Shown: positions 1 through 5,849 of the stretch, in pieces
Position numbering within the stretch: the first letter of the stretch is position 1
Layout: every line of letters starts with the position of its first letter
NCBI GenBank assembly: GCA_946187095.1
Contig: CAMHPW010000042.1
Span: 1 to 8,114, forward strand
Length of the DNA stretch: 8,114 bases
From: an uncultured Clostridia bacterium
GTDB lineage: Bacteria; Bacillota; Clostridia; Oscillospirales; Acutalibacteraceae
Reading direction: 5' to 3'
Position numbers and translations under genes: made by a program
Notes under the pieces: generated by a model
What the model saw: only the letters and a program-made list of their open reading frames with translations
Database searches by the model: none
What the model was told of the DNA's origin: nothing

Positions 1-82
1 CAATGCAAGCCTGAAACTCCGTAAAAAAGAAATTGAAACGCTTGCCAATAAAATGGACGAGGAAAGGAAGAAATTACAGTGA
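1..82 (+). CDS. hisG: C-terminal fragment, probably ATP phosphoribosyltransferase (HisG, short form)
   Basis: The frame beginning at base 2 is open for 26 codons (NASLKLRKKEIETLANKMDE and a short lysine-rich tail) and stops at TGA 80-82. The fragment has no catalytic residues. Its charged helical character and position directly before hisD fit the end of short-form HisG, whose last segment typically reads like an N-x-A-S-x-K-x-K strand followed by a terminal helix. HisG catalyses the first step of histidine synthesis, joining ATP and PRPP, and the short form needs HisZ as regulatory partner. The stop overlaps the GTG start of hisD (GTGA), so the two are translationally coupled. That this is coding sequence is well supported; the HisG identity rests on recalled family endings plus operon order and could instead be another his gene. 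Confidence 0.6.
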   Translation, partial: NASLKLRKKEIETLANKMDEERKKLQ

Positions 83-1365
83 TCAATATTATCAAAGCAG
101 ACGGTAAAAATGAAGTTGAATTTCTCTCCAAGATAGAGGAGAGAAGCAGAAATACAAATAATGATGTAACGGCAGTCGTTACAGAAATCATCAACAATGT
201 CCGTGAAAACGGTGACAAGGCTGTCAAAGAATACACGATTAAATTTGACGGCAAAGCCCCCGAAAATTTTGAAGTGTCAAAAGATGAGATTATGTCGGCA
301 GTTACGGAATGTGAACCCGAATTTATCGTAACTCTCAAAAAAGCTGCCGATAATATCCGGGATTTTCACAGCCGTCAGAAACAGCAAAGCTGGCTGACAA
401 CAAAAGATAACGGCGTTATCATGGGACAGCGTGTAAGAGGTCTTGCAAGAGTAGGTTTGTATGTACCCGGCGGCACAGCGGCTTATCCGTCATCTGTACT
501 GATGAATGCTATCCCTGCAAAAATTGCAGGTGTCGGTGAGATCATCATGGTGACACCCCCTATGAAAGACGGCAAGCCTAATCCGAATATCATGGCAGCG
601 GCGGCGATTGCAGGCGTTGACAGAGTATTTTTAATGGGCGGGGCACAGGCAATTGCCGCTTTGGCTTACGGTACGGAAAGCGTTCCGAAAGTGGATAAGA
701 TCGTCGGTCCCGGCAATATCTTTGTTGCAACGGCTAAAAAATTGCTTTATGGAAATGTCGATATCGACATGATTGCAGGACCGAGTGAAATTCTTGTTTT
801 GGCAGACGAAACCGCAAACCCGAAATTTCTGGCGGCGGATTTAATGTCACAGGCTGAACATGATAAATTAGCGTCTGCCATTATGGTGACGACTTCGGAA
901 ACATTGGCATATGAAACCGTTTCACAGATTGAAAGACAGGTTCAAATGCTTTCCAGAAAAGATATCATTGAAACATCTCTGACAAATTACGGAGTTATTA
1001 TCGTATGCGATACAATGGAAAAGGCTGTTGCAATGGCTAATAAATTAGCCCCCGAACACCTTGAAGTATGCTGTAAAAATCCGTTGGAATATATCGGCAA
1101 ATTGGACAATGCAGGCTCTGTATTTTTGGGCAACTATTCCCCCGAACCGCTGGGAGATTACTTTGCAGGACCGAATCACGTTTTGCCGACAAGCGGTACA
1201 GCGAGATTCTTTTCACCGCTGTCCGTTGACAGTTTCGTGAAAAAGTCAAGTTTCATTTATTATACGGAAAATGCCCTTGCAAAAGACAAGGAAGATATCA
1301 TGAGATTTGCGGAAACAGAGGGCTTGACCGCTCACGCAAATTCGATTGGTGTAAGATTTGAATGA
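79..1365 (+). CDS. hisD: Histidinol dehydrogenase
   Basis: HisD catalyses the last two steps of histidine synthesis: zinc- and NAD-dependent oxidation of L-histidinol through histidinal to L-histidine in the cytoplasm. The protein is 428 residues, the normal length. Visible family blocks are GLYVPGGTAAYPSS (about 126-139), VDKIVGPGNIFVATAKK (205-221), MIAGPSEILVLAD (231-243), SQAEHD (257-262), APEHLEV (324-330), the GSVFLG...PLGDYFAGPNHVLP stretch (346-370) and LTAHANSIGVR (416-426). Zinc ligands are probably Q258, H261, D360 and H419, and the catalytic pair E326-H327; these fall at or within one residue of the E. coli numbering, so the enzyme looks intact. The start is GTG at 79, preceded by GAGGAAAGGAAG (59-70) and overlapping the upstream stop as GTGA. 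The next gene begins 94 bp on, after a hairpin element. Confidence 0.98.
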   Translation: MINIIKADGKNEVEFLSKIEERSRNTNNDVTAVVTEIINNVRENGDKAVKEYTIKFDGKAPENFEVSKDEIMSAVTECEPEFIVTLKKAADNIRDFHSRQKQQSWLTTKDNGVIMGQRVRGLARVGLYVPGGTAAYPSSVLMNAIPAKIAGVGEIIMVTPPMKDGKPNPNIMAAAAIAGVDRVFLMGGAQAIAALAYGTESVPKVDKIVGPGNIFVATAKKLLYGNVDIDMIAGPSEILVLADETANPKFLAADLMSQAEHDKLASAIMVTTSETLAYETVSQIERQVQMLSRKDIIETSLTNYGVIIVCDTMEKAVAMANKLAPEHLEVCCKNPLEYIGKLDNAGSVFLGNYSPEPLGDYFAGPNHVLPTSGTARFFSPLSVDSFVKKSSFIYYTENALAKDKEDIMRFAETEGLTAHANSIGVRFE

Positions 1366-1378
1366 AATTAAACGATTA

Positions 1379-1431
1379 TGGGGATAACCCGTGAGAGGAC
1401 TCTCTCTTTTGCAAAAAGGGTTTTCCCCACG
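1379..1431 (+). repeat. Palindromic hairpin element, copy 1 (hisD-hisC spacer)
   Basis: TGGGGATAACCC (1379-1390) pairs with GGGTTTTCCCCA (1418-1429), giving 12 bp with one T/T mismatch. The long apical part contains a smaller hairpin GAGAG-GACT-CTCTC (1393-1406) and the palindrome TTTTGCAAAA (1407-1416). The right half, TTTTGCAAAAAGGGTTTTCC and then CCACG (1407-1431), closely matches bases 4768-4793 upstream of queA. The hairpin starts 13 bp after the hisD stop and ends about 30 bp before the hisC ATG. A T6 run (1436-1441) follows six bases later, so weak termination or RNA processing inside the operon is possible. The sequence and pairing are directly visible; a dispersed-repeat identity is inferred from two copies. 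Confidence 0.7.
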
Positions 1432-1441
1432 CAGATTTTTT

Positions 1442-1449
1442 AGGAGAGG
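1442..1449 (+). promoter_or_regulatory. Ribosome binding site that sets the hisC start
   Basis: AGGAGAGG lies 10 nt before ATG 1460. The same frame is open back to a GTG at 1391, but that would place the hairpin repeat inside the protein and add 23 residues with no family counterpart, so 1460 is chosen. The adjoining GGAAAA (1448-1453) is complementary to TTTTCC (1421-1426) in the right arm of the upstream repeat. Confidence 0.8.
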
Positions 1450-1459
1450 AAAAGAAAGT

Positions 1460-2536
1460 ATGTATGAATTATGCGGAAAAGTAAGGGATTTAAAGCCGTA
1501 TGAGCCGATTAAAGGCACTTACAGAATAAGACTTGACGCAAATGAAAGTTTCTATAATATGCCCGATGAGATAAAGCAGGAAATAAAAGATATTATTGAT
1601 ACAATGCCGTTTAATCGTTATCCCGATTCGACAGCCGCAAAACCCATTCAAGCCTTTGCGGAATATTACGGCATATCACCCGAAAATGTCACGGCGACAA
1701 ACGGTTCCGATGAAATGCTGTATATATTGGCATCAGCCATGCTGGAAAGAAACAGTGTCGTAGTTGTTGCGGAACCCGATTTTTCCATGTACCGATTTTA
1801 TTCGGCACTGTCGGAAAATACGGTGATCGGCTATCAGAAAACGGCGGATTTGCAGATAGACGTTGACGAACTCATTAAGACGGTGAATGAAAATAATGCG
1901 GATATGGTGATATTTTCCAATCCGTGTAATCCGACAGGTCAGGGTATCACTGCCGAAAATGCAAGAAAATTAATTAAGAGCGTAAAGGCATTGGTCGTAT
2001 TGGACGAGGCTTACATGGATTTCTGGAATGAAAGCATATTGAAAGAGGCTGCTGAATATGATAATTTGATTGTCCTGAAAACAGCGTCAAAGGCAATCGG
2101 AAGTGCGGCGATCAGATTGGGCTTTGCAGTGGCGAATGCGAAAATTACAAGGGCTTTGCAGGCGGTGAAATCACCCTATAACGTCAATACTCTTACACAG
2201 GAGATAGGCACTGTTATTTATCAGCATAAGGAACTTCTGAATGAAAGATGTGCAGAGATAATTAAAAATACAAAGGATTTGTATGAGGGCTTGATGACTC
2301 TGAAAAAACAGTATGATATGCCGATCGAGATATACAAGCCCTGCACGAATTTTGTTTTCATGAAAATGGATTTTGCAAGGTCGGCATATGAATATCTTCT
2401 GGAAAACGGTATCGCTGTGAGATATTTCAAGCCCGATTATCTGAGAATTACGGCGGGCAGTACGGACGAAAACAAGGAGTTTTTGAGATACTTTGAGAAA
2501 TACATTGTGGAAAAATACGTTTATATAGGCATATAA
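1460..2536 (+). CDS. hisC: Histidinol-phosphate aminotransferase
   Basis: HisC is a PLP-dependent class I/II aminotransferase that transfers the amino group of glutamate to imidazole acetol phosphate, giving histidinol phosphate. From ATG 1460 the protein is 358 residues, typical for the family. Visible landmarks are LDANES (25-30), the NRYPD block (52-56), NGSDEML (81-87), the N-P-C-N-P-T-G loop (154-160), LDEAYMDF (181-188) with the PLP-contacting D182 and Y185, TASKAIGSAAIRLGFA (208-223) with the Schiff-base lysine at K211 and R219, and YLRITAG (327-333) with the substrate-carboxylate arginine R329. The wording after the lysine (A-I-G-S-A-A) departs slightly from the common F-G-L-A-G form but keeps all key residues. 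The gene follows hisD after a hairpin spacer and is followed by a 121-bp spacer with a promoter. HisC-like proteins can also act on aromatic keto acids, but the operon context favours histidine. Confidence 0.96.
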   Translation: MYELCGKVRDLKPYEPIKGTYRIRLDANESFYNMPDEIKQEIKDIIDTMPFNRYPDSTAAKPIQAFAEYYGISPENVTATNGSDEMLYILASAMLERNSVVVVAEPDFSMYRFYSALSENTVIGYQKTADLQIDVDELIKTVNENNADMVIFSNPCNPTGQGITAENARKLIKSVKALVVLDEAYMDFWNESILKEAAEYDNLIVLKTASKAIGSAAIRLGFAVANAKITRALQAVKSPYNVNTLTQEIGTVIYQHKELLNERCAEIIKNTKDLYEGLMTLKKQYDMPIEIYKPCTNFVFMKMDFARSAYEYLLENGIAVRYFKPDYLRITAGSTDENKEFLRYFEKYIVEKYVYIGI

Positions 2537-2592
2537 TTTTATGCAAAACTGTTAAATATCAGGCATTTCAAAAAATAATCGTTCAAATTCTG

Positions 2593-2621
2593 TTTACAAA
2601 TCGGAAAAAATAAGTTATACT
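2593..2621 (+). promoter_or_regulatory. Internal SigA-type promoter upstream of hisB
   Basis: TTTACA (2593-2598) and TATACT (2616-2621) are separated by exactly 17 bp in an A/T-rich spacer. Each hexamer is close to the TTGACA/TATAAT consensus. Transcription would start near 2628, giving a leader of about 30 nt before the hisB ATG with its AAAAGGTGG ribosome site (2638-2646). It lies in the 121-bp hisC-hisB gap, the longest gap inside the operon. No hairpin followed by a T-run is seen between hisC and this promoter, so it is read as a secondary promoter driving hisB-hisA-hisI-hisE as well as read-through from upstream. The hexamers and spacing are seen; activity is inferred. Confidence 0.72.
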
Positions 2622-2657
2622 ATATTCGCAATAAAAGAAAAGGTGGCATGAAAAACA

Positions 2658-3236
2658 ATGCGTACAGCAGTAATCGACAGGAAAACCAAAGAAACGGATA
2701 TCCACGTTGAACTGAATTTAGACGGCGGTGAAACGGATATATCCACGGGCATAGGATTTTTTGACCATATGCTGACGGCATTTTCTGTACACGGCGGATT
2801 CGGACTTACCGTGAAAGCCGTCGGGGATTTGCACGTTGACTGTCACCATACCGTGGAAGATACGGGTATTGTAATCGGTAAGGCTTTTGACAAGGCTCTC
2901 AAAGATAAGGGCGGTATTGAAAGATTCGGTTCTTTCTATGTGCCGATGGATGAAGCATTGGCATTCTGTTCACTGGATATCAGCGGCAGACCGTTTCTTG
3001 TATTCGATGCAGACTTTCCCGAAGAAAGAATCGGCACTTATGATAGCTGCATGACAGAGGAATTCATGAGGGCATTCGCCTATCATTCGGGAATAACCCT
3101 GCATTTGAAATTATGCTATGGAAAAAATTCGCATCACATTACAGAGGCAATTTATAAAGCGTTGGCACACGCCTTGAAAGCCGCTGTAAAAATGACGGAA
3201 AGTGACAAGCCTTTGTCAACGAAAGGTGTATTGTGA
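2658..3236 (+). CDS. hisB: Imidazoleglycerol-phosphate dehydratase
   Basis: This enzyme removes water from imidazole glycerol phosphate to give imidazole acetol phosphate, using two Mn ions bound by histidine-rich repeats. The protein is 192 residues, the length of the monofunctional form; no histidinol-phosphatase domain is fused, unlike in enteric HisB. Diagnostic motifs are GIGFFDHMLTAFSVHGGFGL (31-50), DCHHTVEDTGI (61-71), SLDISGRP (105-112), FMRAFAYHSGITLHL (136-150), NSHHITEAIYKALA (157-170) and the C-terminal STKG (187-190). Metal-ligand candidates are H37, H63, H64, E67, H143, H159, H160 and E163, all present in the two related half-domains. The start is ATG 2658, eleven nt after AAAAGGTGG; an earlier ATG at 2648 is out of frame. 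The phosphatase that acts after HisC is not encoded in this window. hisB is followed by hisA with a 25-bp gap where hisH often sits. Confidence 0.98.
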   Translation: MRTAVIDRKTKETDIHVELNLDGGETDISTGIGFFDHMLTAFSVHGGFGLTVKAVGDLHVDCHHTVEDTGIVIGKAFDKALKDKGGIERFGSFYVPMDEALAFCSLDISGRPFLVFDADFPEERIGTYDSCMTEEFMRAFAYHSGITLHLKLCYGKNSHHITEAIYKALAHALKAAVKMTESDKPLSTKGVL

Positions 3237-3261
3237 TTATAATATAGAAAGGTTGATATAG

Positions 3262-3996
3262 ATGTTAGTATTGCCTGCAATAGACATAAAAGACGGAAAC
3301 TGCGTAAGACTGTACAGGGGAGATTATTCTACTGTGCATAAAGTAGCAGAGAGTGCCGTTGAAACGGCAAAGGAATTTGAAAAAGCCGGTGCGGAATTCA
3401 TGCACATGGTCGATTTGGATGGTGCAAAGGACGGTAAAAGAGTCAACAATGACCTGATACTTGATGTAAGAAAGAACTGTGATTTAAAAATAGAAGTCGG
3501 CGGCGGTATCAGGGATATGGAGTCAATAGACTTTTATCTCGAAAACGGCATTGACAGAGTGATTTTAGGTTCAGCGGCAATCAGAAATCCCGAATTTGTC
3601 AAAGAAGCTGTCAAAAAATATTCTTCACAGATCGCTGTAAGTATCGATGCACTTGACGGCATGGTCTCGGCTGACGGCTGGACGGATACCTTTGAGATCA
3701 ATTATATCGAGCTTGCAAAGCGTATGGAAGATATCGGCGTGAAATATCTGATATTCACGGATATCTCCAAAGACGGTATGCTGTCGGGACCGAATCTTGT
3801 CATGCTTGATGAACTCAAAACCGCTGTAAAATGTAATATTATCGCTTCGGGCGGTGTATCGAATCTCAAGGATATATTGAATCTGACCGCACTTGATATA
3901 TACGGTGCCATCAGCGGCAAGGCAATCTATACGGGTGACCTTGATTTAAAGAGGGCTGTTGAAGTGGCACAGGCGGCTTCCAAAAAGAAAGGATAA
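3262..3996 (+). CDS. hisA: ProFAR isomerase (phosphoribosylformimino-5-aminoimidazole carboxamide ribotide isomerase)
   Basis: HisA catalyses an Amadori rearrangement of ProFAR to PRFAR, the substrate of HisF/HisH. It is a 244-residue (beta/alpha)8 barrel, the usual length. Features seen: LPAIDIKDGNCVRLYRGD (4-21) with the first catalytic aspartate D8, VDLDGAKDG (50-58), the phosphate-binding VGGGIR (79-84), VILGSAAIRNP (100-110), VSIDALDG (126-133) with the second catalytic aspartate D129, FTDISKDGMLSGPN (165-178), the second phosphate loop ASGGVS (195-200), and GAISGKAIYTG (215-225). The D8/D129 pair and both half-barrel phosphate sites are intact. The paralogue HisF is distinguished by its own sequence blocks; here I-D-I-K-D-G and the I-S-G-K-A-I-Y ending point to HisA. 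ATG 3262 is preceded by GAAAGG (3247-3252). It is the middle gene of the run from hisB to hisE, and hisF, normally next, is absent. Confidence 0.97.
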   Translation: MLVLPAIDIKDGNCVRLYRGDYSTVHKVAESAVETAKEFEKAGAEFMHMVDLDGAKDGKRVNNDLILDVRKNCDLKIEVGGGIRDMESIDFYLENGIDRVILGSAAIRNPEFVKEAVKKYSSQIAVSIDALDGMVSADGWTDTFEINYIELAKRMEDIGVKYLIFTDISKDGMLSGPNLVMLDELKTAVKCNIIASGGVSNLKDILNLTALDIYGAISGKAIYTGDLDLKRAVEVAQAASKKKG

Positions 3997-4000
3997 GGAG
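3995..4000 (+). promoter_or_regulatory. Ribosome binding site for the TTG start of hisI
   Basis: AAGGAG overlaps the hisA TAA stop (3994-3996) and lies 8 nt before TTG 4009. No ATG or GTG lies in the correct frame near the expected N-terminus, so this site decides the TTG start. Confidence 0.8.
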
Positions 4001-4008
4001 TTTTTGAA

Positions 4009-4341
4009 TTGTACGAGTTTATAGAGGATTATTTCAAAAAGGCTGACTTATTGCCTGCCATTATTCAGGAAAAGGATACAGGGGAAGTTTTAATGCTTGC
4101 CTATATGAACAGGGAATCCATGAGAAAAACATTCGAAACAGGTTATACATGGTTTTACAGCCGTTCAAGACAGGAACTCTGGAATAAAGGTGCAACAAGC
4201 GGTCACCTGCAGAAAATCATTGATATCAAAGGTGACTGCGACAAAGATACATTACTTGTTATAGTGGAACAGACAGGGGCGGCTTGTCATACAGGCAGTC
4301 ATTCCTGTTTTTTCAATGAACTCTGGGAGGATAAAAAATAA
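4009..4341 (+). CDS. hisI: Phosphoribosyl-AMP cyclohydrolase
   Basis: HisI opens the adenine ring of phosphoribosyl-AMP to give ProFAR, using a Zn centre and Mg. The 110-residue protein is the stand-alone form. Family signatures are [20 protein letters not shown] (15-34), [17 protein letters not shown] (45-61), GATSGHLQ (61-68), GDCDKD (75-80) and [12 protein letters not shown] (90-101). The metal-site pattern D76-C77-D78-x-D80 with C93 and C100 is complete; the cysteines would hold Zn and the aspartates Mg. Translation starts at TTG 4009 behind AAGGAG, 12 bp after the hisA stop, and ends in TAATG shared with the hisE start. Bacillus subtilis and E. coli fuse this activity to HisE; here the two remain separate but physically coupled. 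The TTG start may lower expression relative to its neighbours. Confidence 0.97.
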   Translation: MYEFIEDYFKKADLLPAIIQEKDTGEVLMLAYMNRESMRKTFETGYTWFYSRSRQELWNKGATSGHLQKIIDIKGDCDKDTLLVIVEQTGAACHTGSHSCFFNELWEDKK

Positions 4342-4667
4342 TGGATAACGAATTGTATAACCTGTATCAGACGATACTCGACAGAAAAGAAAATAAACAG
4401 GAAGGTTCCTATACCTGCTATCTCTTTGAAAAGGGAATCGACAAGATATTGAAAAAAGTCGGTGAAGAATGTTCCGAAACGATCATCGCCGCCAAAAACG
4501 GTGACAATAAAGAAACGGTTCTGGAAATATCGGATTTGATCTATCACCTGTTTGTCATGATGGCACAGCAGGGGATCACCGTTGATGAAGTCATGGAAGA
4601 ACTTGCAAAACGCAGTCAGAAAACAGGAAATCTGAAAACATTCCATCAGGTAGACAAAAACACTTAA
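4341..4667 (+). CDS. hisE: Phosphoribosyl-ATP pyrophosphatase
   Basis: HisE hydrolyses phosphoribosyl-ATP to phosphoribosyl-AMP and pyrophosphate, the second step of the pathway and the one that feeds HisI. The 108-residue all-helical protein belongs to the MazG-like NTP pyrophosphatase fold. Key blocks are LYQTILDRKEN (7-17), YLFEKGIDKILKKVGEECSE (27-46) with the acidic E42-E43-x-x-E46 cluster, AAKNGDNKETVLEISDLIYH (50-69) with E62 and D65 completing the Mg site, and LFVMMAQQGITVDEVMEELA (70-89). The ATG overlaps the hisI stop by one base (TAATG), with GGGAGG (4325-4330) inside hisI as ribosome site. Codon 44 is cysteine where the family is variable. It is the last his gene; a repeat-built hairpin follows four bases after its stop. 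Confidence 0.96.
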   Translation: MDNELYNLYQTILDRKENKQEGSYTCYLFEKGIDKILKKVGEECSETIIAAKNGDNKETVLEISDLIYHLFVMMAQQGITVDEVMEELAKRSQKTGNLKTFHQVDKNT

Positions 4668-4670
4668 ATC

Positions 4671-4691
4671 AATTAGCAATTAGCAATTAGC
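4671..4691 (+). repeat. Tandem heptamer repeat, three units of AATTAGC
   Basis: Three perfect head-to-tail copies of AATTAGC (4671-4677, 4678-4684, 4685-4691) are followed after three bases by two copies of the near-complement GATTGCT (4695-4701, 4702-4708) and a third unit that breaks into GATTTTT. The array therefore forms a long inverted repeat. Short tandem heptamers like this can change copy number by replication slippage. Confidence 0.85.
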
Positions 4692-4715
4692 GATGATTGC
4701 TGATTGCTGATTTTT
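4671..4715 (+). terminator. Probable intrinsic terminator of the his operon, built from heptamer repeats
   Basis: Bases 4671-4689 pair with 4694-4712 in an unbroken 19-bp stem that includes three G-U pairs, closed by the four-base loop GCGA, a GNRA-type tetraloop. A T5 run (4711-4715) overlaps the end of the stem. It starts four bases after the hisE stop. The stem is A/U-rich and the free U-tract short, so termination may be partial and the hairpin could also stabilise the 3' end of the mRNA. Confidence 0.6.
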
Positions 4716-4752
4716 GTATCACTGAGAAAATTAGTTTTTTTTGAAAAGGGGT

Positions 4753-4792
4753 GTGGGGGAAAACTTTTTTTGCAAAAAAAGTTTTCCTCCAC
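4753..4792 (+). repeat. 40-bp near-perfect palindrome, copy 2 of the hairpin element (upstream of queA)
   Basis: The left arm 4753-4771 (GTGGGGGAAAAC and T7) and right arm 4774-4792 (A7 and GTTTTCCTCCAC) pair along 19 bp with one G-U, around a central GC. The right half plus the next base matches copy 1 upstream of hisC: TTTTGC, an A/G run, TTTTCC, then CCACG with one inserted T, about 23 of 26 positions by eye. No T-run follows, so it is not a standard terminator. It ends 16 bases before the queA ATG and next to its ribosome site. Confidence 0.75.
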
Positions 4793-4800
4793 GGGAAAGG
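4793..4800 (+). promoter_or_regulatory. Ribosome binding site that sets the queA start
   Basis: GGGAAAGG lies 8 nt before ATG 4809. The reading frame is open upstream through the palindrome, but QueA homology begins at the M-K-T-S-D-F-Y-Y of 4809, so the extension is noncoding. GGAAA (4794-4798) is complementary to TTTCC (4783-4787) in the right arm of the palindrome, so the site could be masked in an alternative fold. Confidence 0.7.
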
Positions 4801-4808
4801 AATATTTT

Positions 4809-5849
4809 ATGAAAACAAGTGATTTTTATTATGATCTGCCCGAAGAACTCATCGCACAGACACCTGTTGAACCCCGTGACAGTTCAAGGCTTCTTGTCAT
4901 GGACAGGCAAACAGGTGAACTTGAACATAAACATTTTTATGATATACTCGATTATCTCCATGAGGGCGATTGTCTGATATTGAACGATTCGAGGGTATTG
5001 CCTGCAAGGATATTCGGCGAAAAAATCGGTACGGGTGCAACTGTGGAATTTCTTCTTTTAAAGCAGATAGAAAATAAAAAATGGGAAACTCTCGTAAAGC
5101 CCGGTAAAAAAGCCCGTGAGGGTGCAAAATTCAGGTTTGGCAACGGCTTGATGACAGCAAAAATCCTTGAAGTGAAAGACGACGGCAACAGAGTTGTGGA
5201 ATTTGAATGTGAAGGCAGTTTTTTTGAAAAGCTCGACCAACTCGGACAAATGCCTTTGCCTCCGTACATACATGAAAAATTGCAGGATAAAGAGCGTTAT
5301 CAGACAGTGTACAGCCGTGAATTAGGCTCGGCGGCGGCACCTACGGCGGGACTGCATTTCACAAAGGAACTTTTGCAGAAAGCAAAAGACAAGGGCGTAA
5401 AAATCGGCTTTGTGACACTTCATGTGGGTTTAGGCACATTCCGCCCTGTCAAAGTCGATGATGTGACAAATCATAAAATGCATTCGGAACATTATGAACT
5501 GCCGCAGGAAACCGCTGATCTGATCAATGAAACAAAGAAAAACGGCGGCAGGGTAATTTCTGTCGGCACGACAAGCTGTCGCACTTTGGAAACAGTCGCT
5601 AAAAAAGAGGGCTGTATCAAAGCCAGTGAGGGCTGGACGGATATATTTATCTATCCCGGCTTTCAATTTGAAGTGCTTGACGGTCTGATAACGAATTTTC
5701 ACCTGCCCGAAAGTACCCTTATCATGCTTGTGTCTGCATTTGCAGGCTTTGACAATGTAATGAATGCGTACAAAATCGCCGTTGAAGAAAAATACAGATT
5801 TTTCAGTTTCGGTGATGCCATGTTCATAGCAAACGGTGTGAAAGCATGA
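4809..5849 (+). CDS. queA: S-adenosylmethionine:tRNA ribosyltransferase-isomerase
   Basis: QueA transfers and isomerises the ribosyl group of S-adenosylmethionine onto preQ1 at tRNA position 34, producing epoxyqueuosine, the penultimate step of queuosine synthesis. The protein is 346 residues, normal for the family. Recognisable blocks are [20 protein letters not shown] (5-24), [19 protein letters not shown] (54-72), [14 protein letters not shown] (92-105), PLPPYIHEK (149-157), [20 protein letters not shown] (164-183), [20 protein letters not shown] (202-221) with the following [17 protein letters not shown] (251-261) and [20 protein letters not shown] (281-300) followed by ESTLIML. Nothing is missing. 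The start is ATG 4809 after GGGAAAGG. The usual partner tgt is not adjacent on the right; instead the stop overlaps the next start as ATGA, coupling it to another RNA-modification gene. No clear SigA promoter is seen in the 141 bp upstream, so transcription may come through the leaky his terminator or an unrecognised promoter. Confidence 0.97.
   Translation: MKTSDFYYDLPEELIAQTPVEPRDSSRLLVMDRQTGELEHKHFYDILDYLHEGDCLILNDSRVLPARIFGEKIGTGATVEFLLLKQIENKKWETLVKPGKKAREGAKFRFGNGLMTAKILEVKDDGNRVVEFECEGSFFEKLDQLGQMPLPPYIHEKLQDKERYQTVYSRELGSAAAPTAGLHFTKELLQKAKDKGVKIGFVTLHVGLGTFRPVKVDDVTNHKMHSEHYELPQETADLINETKKNGGRVISVGTTSCRTLETVAKKEGCIKASEGWTDIFIYPGFQFEVLDGLITNFHLPESTLIMLVSAFAGFDNVMNAYKIAVEEKYRFFSFGDAMFIANGVKA

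Noticed and set aside
1391..1459. In-frame extension of hisC from a GTG at 1391 (23 extra residues)
   Set aside because: It runs through the hairpin repeat, has no family counterpart, lacks a good ribosome site, and a strong AGGAGAGG precedes ATG 1460.
2529..2544. Short hairpin GCATA/TATGC at the hisC stop, considered as a terminator
   Set aside because: It has only five A/T-rich pairs and no T-run after it; the spacer is better explained by the promoter at 2593-2621.
4299..4679. 126-codon minus-strand open frame opposite hisE
   Set aside because: It is the antisense of a clear HisE gene, with no recognisable domain and no promoter or ribosome site of its own that I can see.
4704..4808. In-frame extension of queA through the palindrome
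   Set aside because: The extra 35 residues translate a terminator and a repeat; QueA similarity begins at ATG 4809, which has its own ribosome site.
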